From contig JAHIYE010000008.1 in NCBI GenBank assembly GCA_018815325.1, positions 1 to 64,000 of the forward strand: 64,000 nucleotides of DNA, in the 5' to 3' direction. Under the pieces are notes generated by a model. That model saw nothing but the letters and a program-made list of their open reading frames with translations. It was not told where the DNA came from and ran no database searches. The DNA comes from Gammaproteobacteria bacterium (lineage in GTDB: Bacteria; Pseudomonadota; Gammaproteobacteria; Burkholderiales; Burkholderiaceae_C). Made by a program: the position numbers and the translations under genes. This document shows positions 20,308 through 30,156 of this stretch, in pieces. How positions within the stretch are numbered: position 1 is the first letter of the stretch; each line of letters opens with the position of its first letter.

Positions 20308-21302
20308 CGAGCGGCGGCCGGAGCCGCGAAGCCGGGCTCTCCCGGGCCGGGTGGCGGGGCTCCTTTGCCCAGAATCAGTGACTGGGGTTGTTCTTCAAAC
20401 GTGCTGGCGGCACGGCCCAGCTGGCGCGCAGCGCGTGCCGTTTCGTCCGCCATGCGGTTCACACGGGGTAGGGTCCGGGTGTTGAGGGTCTGGCCGCTGG
20501 CCGCCAGCGATTCGGCGCCTTCGGCCAGCCGATCCAGCGTACCGCCGGGCTGGTTCAGCCGCTCGGCACTGCGCCGAAACTCGCCCGCGAGTTTTTTGAC
20601 TTCATCAGCGCTGCCGCTGACGCTGGCCGCAATATCCTGTACGGACCTGAGTGCAGCGCCCGCCTCCTGCGCGAGCTGCGGAATATCCACCCGGTTTGGC
20701 CCCAGCTGAGTCCGCGCCAACTCATCGGCATAGCTGGCAAGCTGCTTGACACTGGCAGCCGCCTGGCCCAGTTGCTCGACCGTGTTCATCATGGCTTTCT
20801 GGTGCGCCGGATCCAGCAGCTGGTTCATGCGCCGGCTGGTCTCCTCCAGTTGCAGCACCAGACTGACGCCCTGATCGGTGAGCTTGCTCATCAGGCCCGG
20901 CCGCACGGGGATGCGCGCCAGCTGCTCTCCCGAGGACTTGAGAGGCTCCCTGGATTCACCCGAGTCGTCAAGCTGCACAAAGGCCAGCCCCGTCACCCCC
21001 TGAAACCCAAGGGTGGCGAAAGTGGAGCGGGTAATGGGGGCCTCCTCGGAAATGGAGATGCGCAGCAGCACATTGCCTTTGATCTGCGGATCAAAACCAA
21101 TTTCCGTGACCTTGCCAACCGCCACCCCACGAAAGCGCACGGCGGCCTGTGTTTGCAGCCCCGTCACGGAATCACGCGTGGACAGTGCGTATTCGTTTTG
21201 CACGCCGACTTCCCGGGTCAGCCACACGGCCATGATGATCAGCACCGCCGTCAGCAGCAGTACAAAAATGCCGGCTGCAAGTGCATGGGCTTTGTTTTCC
21301 AT
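20304..21302 (-). CDS. MCE/MlaD family lipid-transport protein
   Basis: 332 residues: one N-terminal membrane anchor (about 9-28), a single MCE domain (about 38-115, with VRFRGVAVGKVTEIGFD) and a long helical C-terminal region rich in Gln and Ala. In known systems such proteins form hexameric periplasmic rings or tubes that carry phospholipid between membranes. The C-terminal helix is longer than in MlaD. Sits between the ATPase and the lipoprotein genes. Confidence 0.92.
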   Translation of the reverse strand: MENKAHALAAGIFVLLLTAVLIIMAVWLTREVGVQNEYALSTRDSVTGLQTQAAVRFRGVAVGKVTEIGFDPQIKGNVLLRISISEEAPITRSTFATLGFQGVTGLAFVQLDDSGESREPLKSSGEQLARIPVRPGLMSKLTDQGVSLVLQLEETSRRMNQLLDPAHQKAMMNTVEQLGQAAASVKQLASYADELARTQLGPNRVDIPQLAQEAGAALRSVQDIAASVSGSADEVKKLAGEFRRSAERLNQPGGTLDRLAEGAESLAASGQTLNTRTLPRVNRMADETARAARQLGRAASTFEEQPQSLILGKGAPPPGPGEPGFAAPAAAR

Positions 21303-21313
21303 AAGCTTTCCTT

Positions 21314-22123
21314 TTAACCTTCCCTCTCGCCACTTGGCAAGGGCTCGTCCAGCAAGGCCATGGCACGCCTGCCCCGCCCACCCAGAAAGAAATCATGGAT
21401 GAACGGATGCGGATGCGCCACCACGTCCTTGACCGTGCCACTCACGATCACCTGGCGGTCGGCCAGCACCACCACACGGGTGCTGAGTTCCATCAGGGTA
21501 TCAAGGTCATGCGTCACCATCACCACCGTAAGCCTCAACTCCTGATGCAGCGAGCGCAGCAACTCACAAAAACCGTCTGCGCTGTCGGGATCGAGCCCGG
21601 CGGTAGGCTCGTCGAGCAGCAGCAGCGGCGGGTCCATGATGAGGGCCCGTGCGAGTGCCACCCGCTTGACCATGCCGCCCGACAGATCGGCCGGCATCTT
21701 GTAGGCATCCGCAGGCTTGAGCCCCACCATCTGCAGCTTGACCATCGCCACATCGCGGATCAGGTCTTCCGGCAGGGTCTTGAGTTCGCGCAGCGCAAAG
21801 CCGACATTCTCCAGCACGTTGAAGGCCGAAAACAGCGCACCCTGCTGGAACAGCATGCCCACGCGGCTGGCCGCGCCCACATCCCCAAGTTGCGATGCCG
21901 GCTTGCCCAGCACGGTCACGCTGCCGCGTGCCGGGGTCTCGAGTCCCAGGATCTGCCGCAGCAGCACCGTCTTGCCGCTGCCCGAACCGCCCACGATGGA
22001 CACGAGTTCGCCCGCCCGCACCGTGAGGTCCAGGTTCTTGTGAATCACCGCGGTACGGCCGGCGGTGCGAAACACCGACCAGAGCTTGTCGACCTTGACG
22101 ACGACTTCCTGGTCCCCACTCAT
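21314..22123 (-). CDS. MlaF-like ABC transporter ATP-binding protein
   Basis: 269 residues. Walker A GGSGSGKT at 45-52, signature LSGGMVKR and Walker B LLLDEPTAGLDP, with the His switch in VTHDLDTL. The start at 22123 overlaps the permease stop as ATGA. The frame is open a further 101 codons upstream, but that is a shadow of the permease gene. Drives the MlaE-type permease for lipid movement at the inner membrane. Confidence 0.95.
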   Translation of the reverse strand: MSGDQEVVVKVDKLWSVFRTAGRTAVIHKNLDLTVRAGELVSIVGGSGSGKTVLLRQILGLETPARGSVTVLGKPASQLGDVGAASRVGMLFQQGALFSAFNVLENVGFALRELKTLPEDLIRDVAMVKLQMVGLKPADAYKMPADLSGGMVKRVALARALIMDPPLLLLDEPTAGLDPDSADGFCELLRSLHQELRLTVVMVTHDLDTLMELSTRVVVLADRQVIVSGTVKDVVAHPHPFIHDFFLGGRGRRAMALLDEPLPSGEREG

Positions 22124-23289
22124 ATGCCGACATCCTTGAACAGCACGGCAAACAAGGCATCCACGAGGATCACCGCCGTGATCGAGCTCACCACCGAAGC
22201 CGTGGTGCCTTCCCCGAGGCTCGCCGTGTTGGGCTTGATGCGCAAGCCAAAGTGGCAGGCCAGCAACGCGATGAGCACGCCAAAGACCACCGATTTGCCC
22301 ACCGCCAGGAAATGGTTGCCCACATCGACTGCACGCGGCAGCGCCGTGATGAAGTAAATCGGTGACACATCCATCACGAGGTTGGCGGCAATCACGCTGC
22401 CAACCAGGGCCCATATCGTGGTCCACACCGTGATGAGCGGCATCGCCAGCGCCATGGCCATGGCGCGTGGCAGCACCAGCCGGAAACCATGGGCAATGCC
22501 CAGCACACGCATGGCATCAAGCTCCTCGGTCACGCGCATTACACCGATCTGCGCCGTGATGGCCGAGCCGGAGCGCCCCGCCAGCAGGATCGCGGCCAGC
22601 ACGGGTCCAAGCTCGCGGATCAGCGAAATACCCAGGATATTGACGATGAAGGGCTCGGCCCCGAACTGGCGCAGCTGCTGTGAAATCAGATAAGCCAGCA
22701 CCACCCCGATGAGACAACCCACCAAGGCCGTGATCGGCAGCGCCGTGGCACCAATGTGATACAGCAGGCCCGAGACATCGCGCCACGGGCCGGTGCGGGG
22801 CGCGCGCAGCAGGCGGCCCAGGTCGAGCAGCAGTTGCCCGCTCAGGCGCAGCAAATCCAGGCCATGGCCCAGCAGTTGCATGATCGCCGCACCCAGGGCC
22901 AGAAAGTAGCCCCACAAAGTGATTGGTCTGGCTGGCGGGGGCTGCTCTGTCAGGCGTGCCACCCGCTCAAGCATGGCCAGCTGCTGCGGCAGCGTTTCCA
23001 GGGCGGCTGGCCATTGCCGGCCCCAGCTGTTCCAGAGCAGTTGCGCGGCCGTGTGGTCGAGCCGCTGCACGCTGCGCAAATCCCAGCCACAGTCCGCCCG
23101 TTGCTGCAGGGCCCGCAACTCACGCGTAAGCGCGTGCCAGGCTGCCGGCTCGGCCAGCTGATCTGCGGTCCAGCGCCCCTCGAGCACGGCCAGCCCGGTG
23201 GCTGTACCAGGCTGGATGCTGATGCGAGGTGGGTTGTCCGCCATGGCTGGTGTCGTTTTGGGGGTTCTGTGCGTGGGCGAAGACGCCAT
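22120..23289 (-). CDS. MlaE-family ABC permease with N-terminal STAS-like domain
   Basis: 389 residues. The C-terminal about 260 residues are a MlaE/YrbE permease with the hallmark RELGPVLAAILLAGRSGSA and RVTEELDAMRVLGI. The N-terminal about 110 residues look like a STAS-like domain (GLAVLEGRW, then CGWDLRSVQRLDHTAAQLLW), which in Mla systems is usually a separate MlaB protein, so here it is fused. The ATG at 23289 is preceded by GAGG at 7 nt. First gene of a permease-ATPase-MCE-lipoprotein operon with ATGA overlaps at two of the three junctions. Confidence 0.92.
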   Translation of the reverse strand: MASSPTHRTPKTTPAMADNPPRISIQPGTATGLAVLEGRWTADQLAEPAAWHALTRELRALQQRADCGWDLRSVQRLDHTAAQLLWNSWGRQWPAALETLPQQLAMLERVARLTEQPPPARPITLWGYFLALGAAIMQLLGHGLDLLRLSGQLLLDLGRLLRAPRTGPWRDVSGLLYHIGATALPITALVGCLIGVVLAYLISQQLRQFGAEPFIVNILGISLIRELGPVLAAILLAGRSGSAITAQIGVMRVTEELDAMRVLGIAHGFRLVLPRAMAMALAMPLITVWTTIWALVGSVIAANLVMDVSPIYFITALPRAVDVGNHFLAVGKSVVFGVLIALLACHFGLRIKPNTASLGEGTTASVVSSITAVILVDALFAVLFKDVGI

Positions 23290-23491
23290 CGTACCGCCTC
23301 AGGCACCCCCCCGGTACGCAGTCTCCACAAGTGGCCTACACGCAGCGAAAGCTAAACTCGTGCCAGCACTGATGCCCCCGCTGGGCGTGCCCTGAGGTCC
23401 GGCCGGGTTGGCGTGCTGAGCTGGCTGCATCACTGCGCTGGTTCGTCGATTGTTTTCACCCCCCGCCTTTGCTGCTAAAAGAAAGAGACTC

Positions 23492-24862
23492 ATGGCCCGC
23501 AATACCACCGTCAAGGCTGATCCCAATGCCCCCGCCATCACCGAGATGCTCGCGAAATTCGTGGTCAGCCACCCCTCCAACGGCTGGAGCGAAGCCGTGG
23601 ACATGGAAGCTCACCGCACCTTCGCCAACTGGGTTGGCTGTGCCATCGGCCCGTCCACACACGAGACCATGCAAGCCGCGCTGGCAGGTGTGATGGAGCT
23701 GGCGCCCTCGCAACAGGCCTCGATCCTGGGTCGCAAGGAAAAAGTGGACATGGCCAATGCCGCATTTCTCAACGGCGTGAGTTCGCACACCTTCGACTTT
23801 GACGACACCCATCTCAAGACCATCATCCATCCCGCAGGCCCCGTCGCCTCGGCCGTGCTTGCCCTCGGCGAACACCTCAACATCTCCGGCCGCGAGCTGA
23901 TCGACGCGCTGGTGCTGGGCATCGAGGTATCCTGCCGCGTGGGCAATGCGGTCTACCCCGACCACTATGACCGCGGCTGGCACATCACCGGCTCCACCGG
24001 CATGCTCGGCAGCGCCGCGGCCTGCGCGCGCCTGCTCAAGCTCGACGCCGCGGCCACCCAGATGGCGCTCGGCATAGCCGCTTCGCAGCCCATTGGCCTG
24101 CGCGAGCAGTTCGGCACCATGACCAAGCCCTTCCACCCCGGTGGCGCGGCCAAGGCGGGCCTGATGTCGGCACTGCTGGCCAAGCATGGCTTCACCGCTT
24201 CCAAGCGTGCGCTGGAAGCGCCACGCGGCCTGATGCAGGTGTTTTCCGACAAGACCGACTGGTCCGAGATCACCGACAACCTGGGCCAGAGCTGGGAGAT
24301 CGCCCTCAACACCTACAAGCCTTTTGCCTGCGGCATCGTGATCCACCCGAGCATCGACGGCTGCGTGCAACTGCGCAACCAGCATAGCCTCAAGGCCGCT
24401 GACATCGCTTCGGTCACGATCCGCGTGCATTCGCTGGTGCTGGAACTCACGGGCAAGAAGACACCAGGCACGGGGCTGGAGAGCAAGTTCAGCGTCTACC
24501 ACTCCTGCGCAGTGGGCTTGCTGTACGGCCAGGCCGGTGAGCATGAGTACACCGACGAGGTGGTGAACCGCGCCGAAGTGACCGCACTGCGCGCCAGGGT
24601 CAATGCGATCGTGGACGATTCAATCGACGAGGCTTCGGCCGACATCACGATCAGGACGACCGACGGCCAGGAGCATCACATCTTCATCGAGCATGCGATC
24701 GGCAGCACGCAAAAACCCATGAGCGAGGTGCAACTCAAGGCCAAGTTCGTGGACCAGAGCGCGCCCATCATCGGCGCCGCCAAGGCCGACGAAGCCTGGC
24801 GCCTGGCGCGCGACATCGCCCGGCAAACCGGCCTCAAGGCCCTGCTGGCTGCGGCCTGCTGA
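23492..24862 (+). CDS. MmgE/PrpD family protein
   Basis: 456 residues, family of 2-methylcitrate dehydratase, itaconate decarboxylase and related enzymes. The typical FDFDDTHLKTIIHPAG stretch near residue 107 and GTMTKPFHPGGAAKAG near 222 are present. Without prpB or prpC nearby a role in the methylcitrate cycle should not be assumed; many paralogues in this family have unknown substrates. Start chosen at 23492 (MARNTTVKAD), preceded by a GAAAGAG; the frame opens earlier at 23450. Convergent with cydB. Confidence 0.88.
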   Translation: MARNTTVKADPNAPAITEMLAKFVVSHPSNGWSEAVDMEAHRTFANWVGCAIGPSTHETMQAALAGVMELAPSQQASILGRKEKVDMANAAFLNGVSSHTFDFDDTHLKTIIHPAGPVASAVLALGEHLNISGRELIDALVLGIEVSCRVGNAVYPDHYDRGWHITGSTGMLGSAAACARLLKLDAAATQMALGIAASQPIGLREQFGTMTKPFHPGGAAKAGLMSALLAKHGFTASKRALEAPRGLMQVFSDKTDWSEITDNLGQSWEIALNTYKPFACGIVIHPSIDGCVQLRNQHSLKAADIASVTIRVHSLVLELTGKKTPGTGLESKFSVYHSCAVGLLYGQAGEHEYTDEVVNRAEVTALRARVNAIVDDSIDEASADITIRTTDGQEHHIFIEHAIGSTQKPMSEVQLKAKFVDQSAPIIGAAKADEAWRLARDIARQTGLKALLAAAC

Positions 24863-24869
24863 GCGCATA

Positions 24870-24893
24870 CCGGGCTGCAGCACTGCAGCCCGG
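24870..24893. terminator. Hairpin in the MmgE/cydB convergent gap
   Basis: Perfect 11-bp stem CCGGGCTGCAG / CTGCAGCCCGG with a two-base centre, in a 39-bp gap between converging genes. No U-run on either strand. Probably a bidirectional transcript end. Confidence 0.55.
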
Positions 24894-24901
24894 GTGCTTA
24901 A

Positions 24902-25918
24902 TCAGTCATATGTGAGGTCGCGCGCCTTGCCGCTGAAAACGCGGTAAGAAAAGACCGTGTAGCCAATGATGGCCGGCAACACGACCAGAGCGCCTGCGAG
25001 AATGATCTTGAGTGACTCTGGTGCGCTCGCCGCCTGCCAGATAGTGATGCGGTCGACCACGAGGTAGGGAAACAGGCTGTACGACAGCCCATAGAAGGCC
25101 AGCACAAAAATCCCGATAGCGCTGAAAAATGGCACGCTCGCACCGTACTCGTTACCCTGTGCGAACCGCAGCGGCAAGCGGCGCAGTGAGCGGCCGATCA
25201 CCCAGAACAAGGTCGCGGTGGCAGCGGGAATGGGGATGAGCAGTACGACATAGGGCAGTGTGAACCACTTGTCAAAAATCCGCGGACTGACCCACGGCGT
25301 AATGAGCGAGATGATGGCAACCCCCAGGGCCGTGACCCACAAGGCCCGCTGCGCCCAGCGCACGGCGCGCAGTTGCAGGTCGCCCTCGGTCTTCATGATG
25401 AGCCAGGTCGCCCCCAGCAAGCAATAACCTGCAGCCAGGCACACGGCAATCACGGCCGCGAAAAAATAGGCCCTGGGGCTGTGATCCAGGCCCAGGATGT
25501 AGAAGCCCAGCATCCACCCCTGTGACAGGGCCGCGATCATGGAGCCCGCGAAAAACGTGTTGTTCCAGGCCGCCTTGTGCTCGATGCGAGCCTTGACGCG
25601 AAAATCAAACGCCACACCGCGCAGGATCAGTCCCACCAGCATCACCGCCACCGGCAGGTACAGCGAGCCCAGGATCACCCCGTGGGCCAGCGGGAAACAG
25701 GTCAGCAGGATACCCACGCCCAGCACCAGCCAGGTTTCATTGGCATCCCAGAATGGTCCGATGGACGCAATCATGGTGTCTTTTTGTTCATCTTCGGCAC
25801 TGCGCAAGAGCATGCCGACCCCGAGGTCATAGCCATCGAGCACCACATAGGCCAACATCGCCAGCCCCATGACGCCCATGAAGATCACCGGCAACCACTC
25901 ATTGAAACTCATGTCCAT
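24902..25918 (-). CDS. cydB: Cytochrome bd-type quinol oxidase subunit II
   Basis: 338-residue membrane subunit with the typical start (VVLDGYDLGVGML) and about eight helices. Partner of the subunit encoded directly upstream, 10 bp away. The ATG at 25918 follows AGGAG at 5 nt. Reduces oxygen to water using quinol, without proton pumping. No cydX-like small gene can fit in the 39 bp after it. Confidence 0.94.
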   Translation of the reverse strand: MDMSFNEWLPVIFMGVMGLAMLAYVVLDGYDLGVGMLLRSAEDEQKDTMIASIGPFWDANETWLVLGVGILLTCFPLAHGVILGSLYLPVAVMLVGLILRGVAFDFRVKARIEHKAAWNNTFFAGSMIAALSQGWMLGFYILGLDHSPRAYFFAAVIAVCLAAGYCLLGATWLIMKTEGDLQLRAVRWAQRALWVTALGVAIISLITPWVSPRIFDKWFTLPYVVLLIPIPAATATLFWVIGRSLRRLPLRFAQGNEYGASVPFFSAIGIFVLAFYGLSYSLFPYLVVDRITIWQAASAPESLKIILAGALVVLPAIIGYTVFSYRVFSGKARDLTYD

Positions 25919-25928
25919 GGTGTCTCCT

Positions 25929-27305
25929 TCAGACGGGCTTGAATGCATCAGCAGAGCCGTATGCATTGGGTTCTAAAGGCGCATCCTTGCCCGCCTTGCG
26001 CGCCAGGTGAAACAGCGCAAACACATAGGCCAGCAACAGCACCACGTAGACCGTCAGGTACATCGCCAGGGTGGTGGCCACCATGGGCACTGGCAACTCG
26101 GCAGCCGCCTGGGCCGTCGTAAGCACGCCATACACCAGATAGGGCTGGCGGCCGACCTCGGTGACGTACCAGCCCGCCAGCGTGGCCAGCCAGCCCGAGA
26201 AGGTCATACCAATCAGCACGCGCGCCAACCAGGGCTGCACAGTGCCCTTGCGTTTGAGTTGCCAGACGGCATACCAGCCCACCGCGAGCATCAGCAGACC
26301 CATGCCAACCATCACGCGGAAGGCCCAGAACACGGGGGCGACAGGTGGGTGCTTGCCCTTGAAGTCATTAAGCCCCTGCACCTCGCCATCGAGATGGTGC
26401 TTGAGGTAAAGGCTGGCCAGCTTGGGGATCGCTATTTCATGCAGGTTGCTGCGCGTGGCTTCATCGGGCCAGGCAAACAGCACGGCGGGTGCGCCGCGCT
26501 GGGTCTCCCAGATGCCCTCCATGGCGGCCACCTTGGCCGGCTGGTGCTCCAGCGTATTGAGACCGTGCATGTCGCCCAGCACGATCTGCACCGGTAGCAG
26601 CACGGCTGCCATCACCACCCCGGTACGCAGGGCGGCCATTACGGCGGGCACCCGGTCACCGCGCAGCCAGCGGAACGCGCTGACACCGGCCACCAGAAAG
26701 GCCACCGTCACAAAACAGGCCGTCATCATGTGCGCAAAGCGGTAGGGGAAAGAAGGGTTAAAGATGATGGTCCACCAGTCAGTGGCATGCGCCACACCGT
26801 CGATCATTTCGAAGCCTGCCGGGGTCTGCATCCAGCTGTTGAGCGCCAGAATCCAGAACGCCGACAAGCTGGTACCACCCGCAACCAGCACGGTCGCCAA
26901 GGTGTGGACCCGGTTCGAGACGCGGTTCATGCCGAACAGCATCACACCGAGAAACGTGGCTTCCAGGAAAAACGCTGTCAGCACCTCATAGGCCAGCAAG
27001 GGGCCGGCAATATTGCCCACGGTTTTCATGAAGCCCGGCCAGTTGGTGCCGAACTGAAAGCTCATGGTGATGCCGCTGACTACGCCCAATGCAAATGTCA
27101 ACGCGAAAATCTTGACCCAGAACGCATAGGCCTGCATCCATTTGGGGTCGCCCGTGCGGTTGCCGCGCAATTTGAAGAAGAGCAGCACCCAGGCCAGCGC
27201 GATGCTGATGGTTGGGAACAGGATGTGAAATGACATGTTGGCCGCAAACTGGATGCGGTGCAGGATCAACGCGTCATTCACAATGGGCTGGACAATTTCA
27301 TTCAC
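25929..27305 (-). CDS. cydA: Cytochrome bd-type quinol oxidase subunit I, short-Q-loop (CIO-like)
   Basis: 458 residues, about 60 shorter than E. coli CydA, consistent with the short Q-loop of the cyanide-insensitive oxidase (CIO) group. The N-terminal FAANMSFHILFP contains the heme His (about 27), FLEATFLGVMLFG the conserved acidic residue, and EVGRQPYLVYGVLTT is the GRQP motif with Tyr following as in CIO relatives. Catalytic subunit carrying the three hemes. First gene of the cydAB operon. Confidence 0.93.
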   Translation of the reverse strand: MNEIVQPIVNDALILHRIQFAANMSFHILFPTISIALAWVLLFFKLRGNRTGDPKWMQAYAFWVKIFALTFALGVVSGITMSFQFGTNWPGFMKTVGNIAGPLLAYEVLTAFFLEATFLGVMLFGMNRVSNRVHTLATVLVAGGTSLSAFWILALNSWMQTPAGFEMIDGVAHATDWWTIIFNPSFPYRFAHMMTACFVTVAFLVAGVSAFRWLRGDRVPAVMAALRTGVVMAAVLLPVQIVLGDMHGLNTLEHQPAKVAAMEGIWETQRGAPAVLFAWPDEATRSNLHEIAIPKLASLYLKHHLDGEVQGLNDFKGKHPPVAPVFWAFRVMVGMGLLMLAVGWYAVWQLKRKGTVQPWLARVLIGMTFSGWLATLAGWYVTEVGRQPYLVYGVLTTAQAAAELPVPMVATTLAMYLTVYVVLLLAYVFALFHLARKAGKDAPLEPNAYGSADAFKPV

Positions 27306-27401
27306 GCTCTACCCCTTGTTGTGCGGCCATCATAGGCTTCCCATCTGTTTACAGGGCATTTTCTAAGTAGAAACCCTGATCTCTTGTCGGACATCAGTCG
27401 T

Positions 27402-27430
27402 AGCTTATGTTTTAAGCTCCTCTGGTCCAA
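27402..27430 (-). promoter_or_regulatory. Possible promoter of cydAB
   Basis: Minus strand: -35 TTGGAC at 27425-27430 (five of six), 17-nt spacer, -10 TAAGCT at 27402-27407 (four of six), about 100 bp upstream of cydA. No FNR/ANR-type TTGAT-N4-ATCAA box was seen. Confidence 0.4.
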
Positions 27431-27468
27431 CAGTGCGAGACGCTCTGCCAGCCGACGCAAGATGCTGC

Positions 27469-28413
27469 TCAGCGCCAGACCCGCTGCAGCGCCTCCCAGG
27501 CGGCCCGTACAACGGGCTCGTCCGCCCGCGACTTGAGGCAGAGAAAGCTCAGATCGCATGCCAGGCTTACGCGGTCGGCCACCACAAGCCCGCGGGCCTG
27601 GGCCTCGCGGATCGCGATCGAATCGCGCACCAGACTCAGGCCGACACCGGACTTCACCAGATCCAGCATCGAGGCCTCCTGGTCCACCAGCGCCACGCGC
27701 TTGGGCTCCACACCGGTGAGCGAGTTCGGGCCAAACACGCCAGCCAGCAAGCGGTGGTGGGCACTCGCCGGTGGCGTGGCCAGCCAGGGCAAGGCGGCCA
27801 GCGCGCGCCAGTCGCGGCCCAGCACCCGCGGCCCCCAGCCAGCCGGGGCCAGCACCCGATAGGTAAAGTGGGTCAGCTTTTTTGCTATGAAATTAGTAGC
27901 TGTCTGCACATGTCGTGCATGGGCTGAGGCCATATTTTCCTCCTCAGCAGGAGGCAAGCCCAGGTAAAAACCCACATCCAGCTCACCCCTGCCCACCTGG
28001 GCCAGCACGGCACCGCTCATGCCCTGGCGAAGCTCGGTTTCGATCTGGGGCGCGGACTCCACCAGCTCTTTCAGAAAAGCCCCAAGCCGGATGAACTCGG
28101 GGTCCAGAATGGTGCCGATGCGCAATACACCACGCACGCTGGACTGCAGACCCTGCGCAGCGTGGCCAAAATCCTTGAGGGCCGCCAGCGCTTTTTCAGC
28201 TTGTGGCAGCAGGGCGGCGCCATCGGGCGTGAGCTGCAGGCCATGCGGCGTGCGCGTGAACAGCGTCAAGCCCGTGTTGCGCGCAAGGGCCTTGAGTTGC
28301 AGGCTCACCGCAGGCTGGCTCAAACTCAACTCCTGCGCCGCACGCGAGACGTTGCCCCCCCGCGCCACGGCCACGAAAGCCCGCAGGGTCTGGGGATCAG
28401 GAGCAGCACTCAT
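27469..28413 (-). CDS. LysR-family transcriptional regulator
   Basis: 314 residues. Winged helix-turn-helix at about 8-66 (NVSRAAQELSLSQPAVSLQLKAL region) and a periplasmic-binding-like effector domain. Divergent from mmsA, 91 bp away, so it probably controls that gene. Residues 159-177 are encoded by a dispersed 54-nt element and look like an in-frame insertion in the effector domain between GFYLGLPPA and FTYRVLAPAGWGPR, two blocks that are normally close together. The effect on ligand sensing is unknown. Confidence 0.92.
   Translation of the reverse strand: MSAAPDPQTLRAFVAVARGGNVSRAAQELSLSQPAVSLQLKALARNTGLTLFTRTPHGLQLTPDGAALLPQAEKALAALKDFGHAAQGLQSSVRGVLRIGTILDPEFIRLGAFLKELVESAPQIETELRQGMSGAVLAQVGRGELDVGFYLGLPPAEEENMASAHARHVQTATNFIAKKLTHFTYRVLAPAGWGPRVLGRDWRALAALPWLATPPASAHHRLLAGVFGPNSLTGVEPKRVALVDQEASMLDLVKSGVGLSLVRDSIAIREAQARGLVVADRVSLACDLSFLCLKSRADEPVVRAAWEALQRVWR
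27884..27938 (+). repeat. 54-nt dispersed element, copy 4 (inside lysR)
   Basis: Core GCTAT-N7-GTAGC (27884-27900) with a 38-nt tail ending GGGCTGAGGCCATATTTT. Antisense to the LysR gene and in open frame within it. Confidence 0.75.
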
Positions 28414-28418
28414 ATTTG

Positions 28419-28436
28419 ATTAATTTATATCTTAAT
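28419..28436. promoter_or_regulatory. AT-rich dyad between lysR and mmsA
   Basis: ATTAA-N8-TTAAT beginning 6 bp upstream of the lysR start, in a conspicuously AT-rich stretch of otherwise GC-rich DNA. Candidate LysR binding site and overlapping divergent promoter; the fit to T-N11-A is not exact. Confidence 0.35.
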
Positions 28437-28504
28437 TTAGCCAAAATCATTGGCAATTCCACCGAATTTTCTGCAAACTTGGTCTATTACCTGGAGACAA
28501 CATA

Positions 28505-30016
<1,512 letters not shown>

Positions 30017-30018
30017 AT

Positions 30019-30100
30019 CCCCCCCTGAGTCGGCCTGCGGCCGCCTTCCCCCCAGGGGGACGCCACCAGCGGCCCGGCTAAGCCGGTTCCGCGGTGGCCC
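30019..30100. repeat. GC-rich double-hairpin intergenic repeat
   Basis: Two adjacent hairpins: CCCCCTG (30021-30027) with CAGGGGG (30053-30059), containing a GGCC-TGC-GGCC inner stem; then CCACC-GCGG-CCGGCT with AGCCGG-CCGC-GGTGG (30063-30097). Noncoding, between mmsA and the GMC gene. I recognise very similar sequences as REP-like intergenic repeats in Comamonadaceae, but only one copy is in this window. Confidence 0.6.
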
Positions 30101-30156
30101 GCGGTTAGACCGTTTCGCGCGTTGCCAATTAGGGAATGTGCAGAGGAGTATGGGTA

